Below the pieces are notes generated by a model. The model saw only the letters and a list, made by a program, of their open reading frames with translations. It had not been told where the DNA came from and did no database searches. From JBPCRW01 sp050996405 (lineage in GTDB: Bacteria > Acidobacteriota > Blastocatellia > Pyrinomonadales > Pyrinomonadaceae), in NCBI GenBank assembly GCA_050996405.1, contig JBPCRW010000164.1:1-26131 (forward strand): DNA of 26,131 nucleotides. The letters run 5' to 3'. Both the position numbers and the translations under genes were made by a program. Shown one piece after another: positions 6,799 through 14,674 of the stretch; position 1 is the first letter of the stretch, and the number at the start of each line of letters is the position of its first letter.

Positions 6799-7050
6799 TT
6801 ACTGTAGTGTTGCGGCAAGCAGCGAGTCTTTCGGGTCGGAAGCGAAAGCGCAGCCGTCTTCGATTTTGCCGATGATGCCGTGAAAAACTACTTCATCTTT
6901 TGATAACACGACGACGACATCACCCGGGCTGTATTGTTTTTCGTTGATTGGAAATTTGATAATCGTCGCGTTTCCGCCTGTCTGCGTGACAGCTTCATAT
7001 TCAAAAGCGTCGGCGTTAAAACTGATTGTCTGACAAAATGCTACTTCCAT
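6799..7050 (-). CDS. Small hypothetical protein
   Basis: An 83-residue acidic protein I do not recognise. It is mostly predicted strand (TIIKFPINEKQYSPGDVVVVL, KDEVVFHGIIGKIEDG) with a Ser/Leu/Ala tail, suggesting a small beta-barrel-type fold. The YSPGDVVVVLS segment recalls the PGD turn of SH3- or OB-like barrels. The start at 7050 has no strong ribosome binding site. It lies 45 bp downstream of the endonuclease/exonuclease/phosphatase-fold gene on the same strand and may be cotranscribed with it. It is outside the integrative element, on the chromosomal side of the tRNA. Confidence 0.55.
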   Translation of the reverse strand: MEVAFCQTISFNADAFEYEAVTQTGGNATIIKFPINEKQYSPGDVVVVLSKDEVVFHGIIGKIEDGCAFASDPKDSLLAATLQ

Positions 7051-7095
7051 AATTTATTCTTAAATTTATATTTATTTGAAATTTGTATAAAGATT

Positions 7096-8295
7096 CTAAC
7101 TTTTCAAAGACGTAAAGTCCAAACTGATTGCGTCGTGGTCGGAAAGCGAAACGTTTTCCGAGTCTTTTAAATTACCGATTGTTTCCGGTTTTCCTTTCAC
7201 TTCGATTCCCTTTCCGGCAAACCAGTCGAGCCGCGCGGAAACTCGTCCGCCGACCTGTTTTGCAGCCCAAAAAATAAACGGGAAACACCATGCCGGAACC
7301 CAATCGCGCAAGTTTTTGTTGTAAGCGACGTTGTCCATATCATAATGCAGCGTTCCCGCGCCTTCTTCATTTAGACTTTTGTAATCGTAGCCGCGCCTTG
7401 CTAATTCACTAAATAATTCTTTTTCAAAATAGCGGTCAGGATGCGGAAAATGATTTCGCGCGACATTGCGAACGCCCATCAAGACGCGCCGCCAGTAGCC
7501 TAAAATCGCGCGTGTCGAGTTTTGCGCGTTGTAAGTTGTGGTGTTCCAGTCGCCGCCGATAATGACTGGAAGTTTCGGTAATTTTTCGAGATGTTCAAGC
7601 ACGATTCGCATCTGCAATCGGCGATGTTTGCGCGAAGAATGCGCGTCTAGATGCAGCGTGACGGCGCGAAAATCGCCCGCCGGATGTTGGATGTCGGCAA
7701 TCAAAGCACGAAGAAATCCGAGTCGTTTTTCCTTGCCGCGCATTTTATCTTTTCCGTTCGGAAGCGCGACGGTGTGAACGTTTTTCAAAAGATATTTCGA
7801 GAAAATCGCCAAACCGTGCAGCGATTTCGTATTCTCGCCCGCCGCAAATTCTTCAATGCCGCTGCCCTTTTGCAAGGCAATATAGACGGGAGCAAAAGCG
7901 TAATTCAGTTTTAATTTTCCGGCTAATTCCCGCGCCACAAAACGATTTCCGCTGCGTGCCATTCCGTAATCGAGTTCGGTCAAAAGTAAAACGTCTTTAT
8001 CTTTTAATTGTGGATGATTTTTTAGTGCTTCGATGATTCCTGCAAAACGAATTCCGCGTTCGATGTTCCATGCCAGCGATTTAACTGTTTCGTTTTTTTC
8101 AAAAACTTCGGGCGCAAAATTTTCCTGCGCGACGGCGTTCAGAATTCTTTCAACGTCAATTTTAATTTTTTGATAAACGGCGGATTTTTCGGTTTCTTTG
8201 GTTGAATTGAATTCGAGTAGTTCGGGAAAATAGCGGTTTAAATTATGCTCTAAAATCGCGGGCGAATGCGTTTGTAAAACTTTTTCGGCAGTCAT
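7096..8295 (-). CDS. Endonuclease/exonuclease/phosphatase family protein
   Basis: A 399-residue protein with the EEP (DNase I/APE1-like) fold from about residue 70. Motifs in order are SLAWNIERG (Asn77, Glu79), LLLTELDYGMARSGNR (metal-binding Glu107), VTLHLDAHSSRKHR, PVIIGGDWNTTTYN (catalytic Asp/Asn) and the C-terminal SLSDHDAIS (Asp-His). All catalytic positions are present, so it should be an active Mg-dependent phosphodiesterase or phosphatase. The substrate is not predictable: the family spans nucleases, lipid phosphatases and toxins. The N-terminal ~70 residues are helical and not part of the core domain. No signal peptide is evident. It is transcribed in the same direction as the upstream ATP-grasp gene. 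Confidence 0.82.
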   Translation of the reverse strand: MTAEKVLQTHSPAILEHNLNRYFPELLEFNSTKETEKSAVYQKIKIDVERILNAVAQENFAPEVFEKNETVKSLAWNIERGIRFAGIIEALKNHPQLKDKDVLLLTELDYGMARSGNRFVARELAGKLKLNYAFAPVYIALQKGSGIEEFAAGENTKSLHGLAIFSKYLLKNVHTVALPNGKDKMRGKEKRLGFLRALIADIQHPAGDFRAVTLHLDAHSSRKHRRLQMRIVLEHLEKLPKLPVIIGGDWNTTTYNAQNSTRAILGYWRRVLMGVRNVARNHFPHPDRYFEKELFSELARRGYDYKSLNEEGAGTLHYDMDNVAYNKNLRDWVPAWCFPFIFWAAKQVGGRVSARLDWFAGKGIEVKGKPETIGNLKDSENVSLSDHDAISLDFTSLKS

Positions 8296-8327
8296 AAAAG
8301 AAAAGATAAAGGGTAAAAAGTAAAAGA

Positions 8328-8370
8328 TAAAAAGTAAAGTGAAAAAACAATTTTACGGCTTTACTTTTTA
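8328..8370. repeat. 12-bp inverted repeat between two minus-strand genes
   Basis: TAAAAAGTAAAG at 8328-8339 pairs exactly with CTTTACTTTTTA at 8359-8370. It is A/T-rich with a 19-nt loop and lies just past the ancestral stop of the ATP-grasp gene. A weak terminator or a simple intergenic repeat are both possible. Confidence 0.45.
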
Positions 8371-9608
8371 CTTGTTTCAGTCGTCATATCTTTCCTTGCT
8401 CGGCGCAATCGCCAAAAGCTCGGCGCAATCGCCAAAAAATCTCGCGTGATTTTTTCCGAATAAATTTCTAAAAGTTTCGCCACGCGCTCGTGCTTGTCCG
8501 AAAAGAAAATCAGTCCGACGTGCTTCGGCTTTGAAACGCGACAGACGATTTCCGCATCCGTGTAATGCGACGTATCGGGCTTTTCCTCTTTTGCCAGCGC
8601 GAGCGTAATTCCGGCGTAATCTCTGCGAATTTTCGGCGGCTGATACGGATTTTCTCTCGTCACAATTTCGAGTTTCGCCCATTCGCGCCACAGATTAAAT
8701 CCGGCGGCGTGTTCTAAAACGTTGGCGATAAAAGCTCCGCCGACGCGAGCCGCAACTTCCAACAAAAAAAATTCTCCGCTCGCGTCCGACTGCAAAAACT
8801 CGGCGTGGGCGATGCCGCGTTGATACTCGAAAGCCTTTAAAAGTTTTTTGTTCAATCGTTCCAATTCTTTTCTTTCCTTTGATTTATACGGCAAAACGGA
8901 AGTTGTAAAAACGCCGCCTTCGTGCGAAACGGTCATCGGCGGCTTCCCATAACCGCTGATTCCGGCGGCGATAATTTTTCCGTTTTCGACGACCGAATCA
9001 ACGTGAAAAACTTTGCCTTTGATAAAGCGTTCGATTAAAAATTGTGACGGGTGGTCGCGCCAGGTGTGACGCGCATCGAGTTCGTTTAACGTCTGCCAAA
9101 CTTGTTCCGCCGTTTCGCATTTACGAATGCCGAAAGCGTTGACTTCCGTGCGCGGTTTGATAATCCAGGGCGCGGAAACTTTTTCCAGAAATTCGTTTAT
9201 CGCTTCGGCGTTAAAAGCCGATGAAAATTCGGGACACGGAATTTTCGCTGCCGCCGCGACATTCCGCATCCGCAGTTTGTCGCGGAAACGCAAGGCTGAT
9301 AAATTGCTTATTCCTTCAATCTGCAAATGCTCGCGCGCTTTTGCCGCCGTCAAAACGTCAAATTCGTCAATGCCGACCACGCGGTCAATCGGTTCGCCGC
9401 CCGCAATGTTTGTGACGGCGCGAATATAATCTTCGATTTTCGCGCTTCTCTTAACGGCTTTGACGGCGTTCAAACTCGTCCACGCCCAAGTCTCGTCAAG
9501 CAAATCTTCGCGCGTCACTAAGCTGACGCGCCAATTGGCTTTCCGGCATTCGTCGAAAAAATCATTTCCTTTGAATTCGCTGGCAATGCAGACGATGTGT
9601 TTTTCCAT
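8361..9608 (-). CDS. ATP-grasp domain protein with frameshifted C-terminus
   Basis: The start is set at ATG 9608 (MEKHIVCIASEFKG). Upstream in-frame codons to 9767 overlap the opposite gene and look non-coding. The 415 residues follow the ATP-grasp carboxylate-amine ligase plan: an N-terminal Rossmann-like domain (~1-100), a central RFRDKLRMRNVAAAAKIPCP linker with a PWIIKPRTEVNAFGI ATP-binding strand, FLIERFIKGKVFHVDSV, and HAEFLQ with FFLLEVAARVGGAFIANV (metal/ATP site, E-x-R-x-GG). The substrate is unknown; relatives ligate amino acids or modify peptides. A 20-bp tandem duplication at 8398-8437 changes the end: without it the protein would stop after SKERYDD at 8377. Confidence 0.8.
   Translation of the reverse strand: MEKHIVCIASEFKGNDFFDECRKANWRVSLVTREDLLDETWAWTSLNAVKAVKRSAKIEDYIRAVTNIAGGEPIDRVVGIDEFDVLTAAKAREHLQIEGISNLSALRFRDKLRMRNVAAAAKIPCPEFSSAFNAEAINEFLEKVSAPWIIKPRTEVNAFGIRKCETAEQVWQTLNELDARHTWRDHPSQFLIERFIKGKVFHVDSVVENGKIIAAGISGYGKPPMTVSHEGGVFTTSVLPYKSKERKELERLNKKLLKAFEYQRGIAHAEFLQSDASGEFFLLEVAARVGGAFIANVLEHAAGFNLWREWAKLEIVTRENPYQPPKIRRDYAGITLALAKEEKPDTSHYTDAEIVCRVSKPKHVGLIFFSDKHERVAKLLEIYSEKITRDFLAIAPSFWRLRRARKDMTTETSKK
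8398..8437 (+). repeat. 20-bp tandem duplication inside the ATP-grasp gene
   Basis: GCTCGGCGCAATCGCCAAAA is repeated head to tail (8398-8417 and 8418-8437) without mismatches. Twenty is not a multiple of three, so the copy shifts the frame and replaces the last few codons of the gene. The perfect identity suggests a recent event or an assembly artefact. Confidence 0.9.
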
Positions 9609-9733
9609 ATCCGAATTTTGTTTTGTTTCGGAAAGAATGGCACAATTTAACTGTAAAAACAATGGCTTTTTTGACGGCGAATTTTTAAAGCCTTCGGCGG
9701 CATCTAACGATTGCTGGAAATTGGAGAAGAACA
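9609..9733. promoter_or_regulatory. Divergent promoter region
   Basis: This 125-bp gap separates the divergent ATP-grasp and site-2 protease genes, so it must carry both promoters. No clear -35/-10 pair stands out. The site-2 protease ribosome binding site (GGAG, 9723-9726) is at its right end. Confidence 0.4.
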
Positions 9734-10420
9734 ATGGGCAATTTAAATATTGTAGATTTGGTTTCAAATTTAGTGATTTATATGGTCGTGCTGCTGCTGG
9801 CGATTTCGGCGCACGAAGCCGGACACGCCTGGATGTCGTATAAATTCGGCGACGACACGGCGTATCAACTCGGTCGCGTAACTTTGAATCCGGTCAAACA
9901 CACCGACCCGATTGGAACGCTTTTAATTCCAATAATCAGTTTTGTTTTCGGCGCGATGGGCGGCGCGATGGGAAGAATTCCGCTGATTGGCTGGGGCAAG
10001 CCGACTCCGGTCAATCCGCGCAAATGGACGAATTACAAAACCGCCAACGTGATGGTTTCGATTGCCGGAGTTCTGGCAAATCTCGTGTTGCTGATAATCG
10101 GAATTGCGCTGGCAAAAATTATGATGACGCAGGGCTTCGGAATTGAGGAATTTCTCGGCAGGAGTCATAATCCGCTGGCGATATTTGTCGGCAACTTAAT
10201 GACGCTTAACCTATCGCTGTTCGTCTTTAATTTACTGCCTTTTCCGCCGCTCGACGGCAGCAAAATTCTTTCGACTTTTCTGCCCGCCAGTTTCCAGCCC
10301 GTTTTGAATTTGTTCGAGCAATACGGCTTTTTGATTCTGATGTTTTTTATTTACATCGGGGTTTTTAATTTCATTATCGCCCCGTTTTATTTTGGATTGA
10401 TTTACTTGCTCGTTTTATGA
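9734..10420 (+). CDS. Site-2 protease family (M50) membrane metalloprotease
   Basis: A 228-residue hydrophobic protein. The zinc site HEAGH is at residues 27-31 within the first membrane helix, and the second metal ligand lies in NLLPFPPLDGSKI near the C-terminal third. There are about five or six membrane segments, with no PDZ or CBS domain. That is the short single-domain form often found next to trpS. A good ribosome binding site (GGAGAAGAACA) precedes the ATG. It should cleave membrane-embedded substrates; which ones is unknown. Its last codons overlap the trpS start by 4 bp (ATGA), indicating a two-gene operon. Confidence 0.9.
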   Translation: MGNLNIVDLVSNLVIYMVVLLLAISAHEAGHAWMSYKFGDDTAYQLGRVTLNPVKHTDPIGTLLIPIISFVFGAMGGAMGRIPLIGWGKPTPVNPRKWTNYKTANVMVSIAGVLANLVLLIIGIALAKIMMTQGFGIEEFLGRSHNPLAIFVGNLMTLNLSLFVFNLLPFPPLDGSKILSTFLPASFQPVLNLFEQYGFLILMFFIYIGVFNFIIAPFYFGLIYLLVL

Positions 10421-11406
10421 AAAAACGTATCTTCAGCGGCGCGCAGCCGACCGGAAATCTGCATATCGGCAACTATCTCGGCGCGCTCAAAAATTGGGTC
10501 GCGCTGCAAGAGAATTACGAAAGTTTTTTCTGCATCGTCAATCTGCACGCCATAACTCTGCCGCAAAATCCCGAAATTTTGAAACGGAAAACTCTGGATT
10601 TGGCGCGGATTTATCTGGCTTCGGGAATCAACACAGAAAAATCTACAATTTTCATTCAATCGGATGTATCCTGTCACGCCGAACTTGCGTGGGTTTTGTC
10701 GTGCATCGCGCGAATGAGCGAGATTGAACGGATGACGCAGTTTAAAGACAAAGGCAAAGGCAATCGGGAACGCGCTGGTGTCGGACTTTTTACGTATCCG
10801 GTTTTGATGGCTTCCGATATTTTGCTTTATCAAACCGACCTTGTTCCAATCGGGCAAGACCAGAAACAGCATCTCGAATTAGCGCGCGATTTGGCGGAAA
10901 GATTCAACCGCGATTTCGGCAAAGCGTTCGTCATTCCCGAACCGTATATCCCGCAGGTCGGCGCGAAAATTCAATCGCTCGCCGAACCCGAAAAGAAAAT
11001 GTCGAAGTCTGACGAAAACGCCAACGGTTCGATATTTTTGCTCGACGACGCGGATACGATTCTCAAAAAATTCAAAAAAGCCGTCACCGATTCGGGAACT
11101 GAAATAAAATTTGACGAATCGCGCCCCGCAATCAAAAATCTGCTGACGATTTACCAATTGATGACAGGCAAAACGCCCGCCGAATGCGAAGCGAATTTTG
11201 CGGGCAAAGGCTACGGGCAATTCAAAACCGAAACCGCCGAAGCCGTCATTGAATTTTTGAAACCGTTTCAGGAGCGAGTCAAAAATTATTCGGATGAAGA
11301 TCTGAAAAATATCTTGAAAACCGGCGCGGAAAAAGCGAAAACGATTGCGCGGGAAACTTTGAAAGACGTTTACGCAAAAATGGGTATCGTTGGCGCGGAC
11401 ACATAA
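10417..11406 (+). CDS. trpS: Tryptophanyl-tRNA synthetase
   Basis: 329 residues, the normal length for bacterial TrpRS. The class I signatures are present: PTGNLHIGNYLGAL (HIGN at 16-19) and KKMSKSDEN (KMSKS at 194-198). Other family motifs are IFIQSDVSCHAELAWVL, GLFTYPVLMASDILLY and VPIGQDQKQHLELARDLAERFN. It charges tRNA-Trp in the cytoplasm. It starts 4 bp inside the upstream protease gene, so translation is coupled. No T-box or attenuator is seen upstream, consistent with its internal operon position. Confidence 0.97.
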   Translation: MKKRIFSGAQPTGNLHIGNYLGALKNWVALQENYESFFCIVNLHAITLPQNPEILKRKTLDLARIYLASGINTEKSTIFIQSDVSCHAELAWVLSCIARMSEIERMTQFKDKGKGNRERAGVGLFTYPVLMASDILLYQTDLVPIGQDQKQHLELARDLAERFNRDFGKAFVIPEPYIPQVGAKIQSLAEPEKKMSKSDENANGSIFLLDDADTILKKFKKAVTDSGTEIKFDESRPAIKNLLTIYQLMTGKTPAECEANFAGKGYGQFKTETAEAVIEFLKPFQERVKNYSDEDLKNILKTGAEKAKTIARETLKDVYAKMGIVGADT

Positions 11407-11542
11407 ATTTATTGGTAAATTTTGAAGTGTCTTGATTGGTTTCAAACAGAACTTTATAAAACTTGTCATAATTTCTCCCCGGTCGGTGTTTATATTTTTG
11501 AGGTTTCAACAACTCTAAGTTTAAATAAGTCAGACTCAAATA

Positions 11543-11878
11543 ATGAAGAAAATATTTTTTAACGCCGCTATTGTTCTCTGCTTTTTGATTTTCGCAGCGG
11601 CAAATTTTGGTCAAGATTCAAAATCGCCGCTCAACCAACCCACGCCGAATCCGGTTTTTGGGAAAATTATAAATTATGCCAAACCGTCGGCGCAGTCTGC
11701 CGATTTTAAATCCAAAATAAATACGGCGATAAAGTGCAGGTCATCACCGTCACGGATGAAACCGAGGAAAGAAAAAGATTATTTTTACAGCCATCACAAA
11801 ATTGTGGTGGCTTTTATTTTTGTGCATTGTGGGAATTTCAGAATCGAAAGTGCTAAAATAAATTTCACCGAAATCTGA
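11543..11878 (+). pseudogene. Frameshifted small secreted-protein remnant
   Basis: The frame opens with a clear signal peptide (MKKIFFNAAIVLCFLIFAAA, then NFGQDSKSP) and a short Pro/Ser-rich segment. After ADFKSK it becomes unlike a real protein and reads straight through a strong terminator. Inserting one A in the AAAATAAATACGG tract would continue as SKNKYGDKVQVITVTDETEE, a more natural acidic/basic sequence. I therefore infer a one-base deletion (or assembly error) near 11720. The family is not recognised. If functional at all, only the short exported N-terminus is made. Confidence 0.45.
11789..11822 (+). terminator. Rho-independent terminator
   Basis: AGCCATCACAA pairs with TTGTGGTGGCT over 11 bp (one T-G pair) around a 2-nt AA, and the stem is followed by the T-rich tract TTTATTTTT. 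It ends transcription before the aldehyde dehydrogenase gene, inside the 3' part of the frame at 11543-11878. Confidence 0.85.
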
Positions 11879-11935
11879 TTCCGACAACCGAAAATTCTAT
11901 TCGGCTAAACACTGATTTATAAGGAGCAAAAAACT

Positions 11936-13450
11936 ATGGACGCAGCGAAAAAATCATACGACATACCGAAATTCAAAGAACAATACGAAAATTTCATCGG
12001 CGGCGAATGGGTCGCGCCCGTTGGCGGCGAGTATTTTGAAAACACTTCGCCGGTTGACGGCAAACCATTTACAAAAGTGGCGCGTTCGACCGCTGAAGAC
12101 ATCGAACTCGCGCTCGACGCGGCGCACAAAGCCGCGCCCGAATGGAACAATTCTTCGGCAACGACCAGAAGCAATCTTTTGTGGAAAATCGCCGACAAAA
12201 TCGAAGAGAATTTGGAAACTCTCGCCCGCGCCGAAACTTGGGATAACGGCAAGCCGATTCGTGAAACAATGGCGGCAGATTTACCGCTCGCGGTTGACCA
12301 TTTTAGATATTTCGCGGGCGTGATTCGCGCCGAGGAAGGCGGCGCAACCGAATTAGACGCAAATACGCTTTCAATCAATATCAAAGAACCGCTCGGTGTC
12401 GTCGCGCAGATTATTCCCTGGAATTTTCCGCTATTGATGGCGACTTGGAAAATCGCGCCCGCGCTCGCCGCCGGAAACTGCACGATTGTCAAACCTGCCG
12501 AACAAACTCCGGCTTCGATTATGGTTTTGATGGAACTGATTCAGGACATTTTGCCGCCGGGCGTTTTGAACATTGTCAACGGTTTCGGGACAGAAGCCGG
12601 AAAACCATTGGCAACTTCAGAAAGAATTGCGAAAGTCGCGTTCACGGGCGAAACGACAACCGGGCGGCTTATTATGCAGTATGCATCGCAAAATTTGATT
12701 CCCGTCACGCTCGAACTCGGCGGCAAATCGCCGAACATTTTCTTTGAAAGCGTGATGGACGCGGACGACGAATTTTTCGACAAATGTCTGGAAGGCGCGG
12801 CGATGTTCGCGCTCAATCAAGGCGAAGTCTGCACTTGCCCGTCGAGAATTTTGGTGCAGGAATCTATCGCCGATAAATTTATCGAGCGCATTGTCGAACG
12901 CACGAAAAATATCAAAATGGGACATCCGCTCGACCCGGAAACCATGATCGGCGCGCAGGCGAGCGGCGACCAATACGAAAAGATTTTAAATTACATCCAA
13001 ATCGGTAAAGACGAAGGCGCGGAAGTTCTCTGCGGCGGCTTGGCGCACAAAAATCACGAAGGCATCGAAAAGGGTTTCTACATCGAACCGACTTTGATTA
13101 AAGGTCACAACAAAATGCGCGTTTTTCAGGAAGAAATCTTCGGTCCCGTCGCGTCGGTGACGACTTTCAAAAACGAAGCCGAAGCAATCGCCATCGCCAA
13201 CGACACTCTTTACGGCTTGGGCGCGGGTGTCTGGACTAGGGACGCGCATCAGCTTTACCAAGTTCCGCGAGCCATCAAAGCCGGTCGCGTCTGGGTCAAC
13301 TGCTATCACAATTATCCGGCGCATGCCCCGTTCGGCGGCTACAAAAAATCGGGCTTCGGGCGCGAAAACCATAAAATGATGCTCGACCATTACCGCAACA
13401 ACAAAAATATGCTCATCTCTTACGACAAGAAAGCGATGGGATTTTTCTAG
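11936..13450 (+). CDS. NAD-dependent aldehyde dehydrogenase (AldA/ExaC-like)
   Basis: 504 residues, full length for the family. An AGGAG ribosome binding site lies about 10 nt upstream of the ATG. Motifs are the Rossmann PWNFPLLM (161-168), the FTGET nucleotide turn (236-240), general base Glu260 in VTLELGGKSP and nucleophile Cys299 in NQGEVCTCPS. C-terminal PFGGYKKSGFGRENH is typical. The double-cysteine CTC and the ending are those of the acetaldehyde/short-chain group that usually travels with a DUF779 protein. Here DUF779 lies about 1.2 kb downstream with a secreted gene on the opposite strand between them. It should oxidise aldehydes from alcohol catabolism. Confidence 0.93.
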   Translation: MDAAKKSYDIPKFKEQYENFIGGEWVAPVGGEYFENTSPVDGKPFTKVARSTAEDIELALDAAHKAAPEWNNSSATTRSNLLWKIADKIEENLETLARAETWDNGKPIRETMAADLPLAVDHFRYFAGVIRAEEGGATELDANTLSINIKEPLGVVAQIIPWNFPLLMATWKIAPALAAGNCTIVKPAEQTPASIMVLMELIQDILPPGVLNIVNGFGTEAGKPLATSERIAKVAFTGETTTGRLIMQYASQNLIPVTLELGGKSPNIFFESVMDADDEFFDKCLEGAAMFALNQGEVCTCPSRILVQESIADKFIERIVERTKNIKMGHPLDPETMIGAQASGDQYEKILNYIQIGKDEGAEVLCGGLAHKNHEGIEKGFYIEPTLIKGHNKMRVFQEEIFGPVASVTTFKNEAEAIAIANDTLYGLGAGVWTRDAHQLYQVPRAIKAGRVWVNCYHNYPAHAPFGGYKKSGFGRENHKMMLDHYRNNKNMLISYDKKAMGFF

Positions 13451-13451
13451 G

Positions 13452-13517
13452 AAACGATTAACCGCAGATGAACGCGAAATTTTTATTTAATCAGTGTTCA
13501 TCTGCGGTTAATCGTTT
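13452..13517. repeat. Perfect 22-bp inverted repeat between convergent genes
   Basis: The left arm 13452-13473 (containing TTAACCGCAGATGAAC) is exactly complementary to the right arm 13496-13517, with a 22-nt A/T-rich loop. It lies between the convergent aldehyde dehydrogenase and secreted-protein genes and can serve as a two-way terminator. The arm resembles dispersed intergenic repeats containing CGCAGATGAACGC known from several bacterial phyla. Confidence 0.8.
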
Positions 13518-13526
13518 ATTGAATTA

Positions 13527-14507
13527 TTATTGCTTACAAGCGTTAGTTACAATTACTTCACCAATTGATCCTTTTTGAGCTATTATTGCTGACATTTTCC
13601 CGAAATCAACATCATTCCCTGAACCGTCTTCCCAAAACACTTGTTCTTGAAAGATTTGATATTGTTTCGTATCACATTTTATACCGAATAATTGATGAAC
13701 ATATAAAAGAGATTTTTTAGGAAGCGCAGCTATTTGCGATGGAGTTGCGTTGCGCGTTCTTTCACTTAAATAGTTTTGTGGATTTTTGGGAACAATATTT
13801 ATTGCTACATTTACGAAAACGCCTTTTCTGACAAAGATGCTGGAATCAATGAAATACAGAGACATTTTTTCACCTTCGCCAGAATATCCAATGTATTTCC
13901 AATTTTTAGCTTCATATTTCTTTATAGCGTCAAGTTTCCAGTTAAAAGAGGTAAGACCGTTAGGCGTATCAACTGTAATTGACCTTATTGCATTTTCACA
14001 TAACTCATTCCATTTTTTAGATTGAGTTGTTAGAGCTACAAAATTAAAACCTAATATGACCTGTTTTTCAGCAATAAAAATTCCTACCATTTCGCCTGTA
14101 AAACTTACATTATTGCTGACAAAATTATAGTCAACTTTTATTGCAGGTCTTCCATTGTATGCTGCATATTTCTTTGATAGGACAACAACATTTAGCTTTT
14201 TATCAAAACCCGAAACTAGTTCTTGAGCCGCGTTTTCTTGAACCCAATTTTCTTGAAATAATTCAACAACTTCTTGTGTCGTTGATTTAGGAAATGGTTT
14301 AATCCCTGTCAAACTGAAAAGACCACAACCAGTTTGCGGGCAAGTGTATGTAATTAAATACCCAGTCTCTTTGTTGACTTCATTATCAATTTCAGACGAT
14401 GGCGGCAGAAATGAAAAATTATATTCAGAATTAACATAACGCTTGGATTGCCCCAAAGCTACAAAGGCAAATATAACAATGAAAAGCAATGAGATTATTA
14501 TTTTCAT
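13527..14507 (-). CDS. Secreted hypothetical protein
   Basis: 326 residues with a clear signal peptide (MKIIISLLFIVIFAFVALGQ, cleavage likely after ALG). The mature part alternates strand and turn (YVNSEYNFSFLPPSSEID, GYLITYTCPQTGCGLFSLTG). From about residue 120 it contains a segment like the PsbP/photosystem-type surface proteins often seen in secreted hypotheticals (KKWNELCENAIRSITVD). Four cysteines may form disulfides. I do not recognise the family. No ribosome binding site is clear at the ATG 14507. It separates aldehyde dehydrogenase from its usual DUF779 partner and is lower in GC than its neighbours, suggesting a later insertion. Confidence 0.7.
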   Translation of the reverse strand: MKIIISLLFIVIFAFVALGQSKRYVNSEYNFSFLPPSSEIDNEVNKETGYLITYTCPQTGCGLFSLTGIKPFPKSTTQEVVELFQENWVQENAAQELVSGFDKKLNVVVLSKKYAAYNGRPAIKVDYNFVSNNVSFTGEMVGIFIAEKQVILGFNFVALTTQSKKWNELCENAIRSITVDTPNGLTSFNWKLDAIKKYEAKNWKYIGYSGEGEKMSLYFIDSSIFVRKGVFVNVAINIVPKNPQNYLSERTRNATPSQIAALPKKSLLYVHQLFGIKCDTKQYQIFQEQVFWEDGSGNDVDFGKMSAIIAQKGSIGEVIVTNACKQ

Positions 14508-14655
14508 AGAAATCGTCTGTTAAAAAAGCTGGATTTGAAAAATTAAAAAAGAAAACCCGCCAATTTGAGCATACCTTTGGCAGAGGCTTGGCAGGTATTG
14601 TTGATTGTCAGATTACATTCCTGAGTTCGTCATTGTCAAATTTTAACTGTTATTT

Positions 14656-14674
14656 TGCTATAATTTTAGTAATA
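14656..14674 (+). promoter_or_regulatory. Extended -10 promoter of the DUF779 gene, short or no leader
   Basis: TGCTATAAT (14656-14664) is a perfect extended -10 element. The ATG at 14675 begins 10 nt after it, so transcription would start about 3 or 4 bases before the start codon. No ribosome binding site is present, consistent with a leaderless or near-leaderless mRNA. Confidence 0.55.

Noticed and set aside
9609..9767. N-terminal extension of the ATP-grasp protein to 9767
   Set aside because: It would overlap the divergent site-2 protease gene and its ribosome binding site; the ATG at 9608 begins the conserved domain.
10402..10872. Long open frames antisense to trpS, aldehyde dehydrogenase and other conserved genes
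   Set aside because: They mirror the codon structure of well-identified genes on the other strand and have no domain features.
14588..14674. Upstream extension of the DUF779 gene from TTG 14588
   Set aside because: The extension runs over the extended -10 promoter and does not resemble the family N-terminus.
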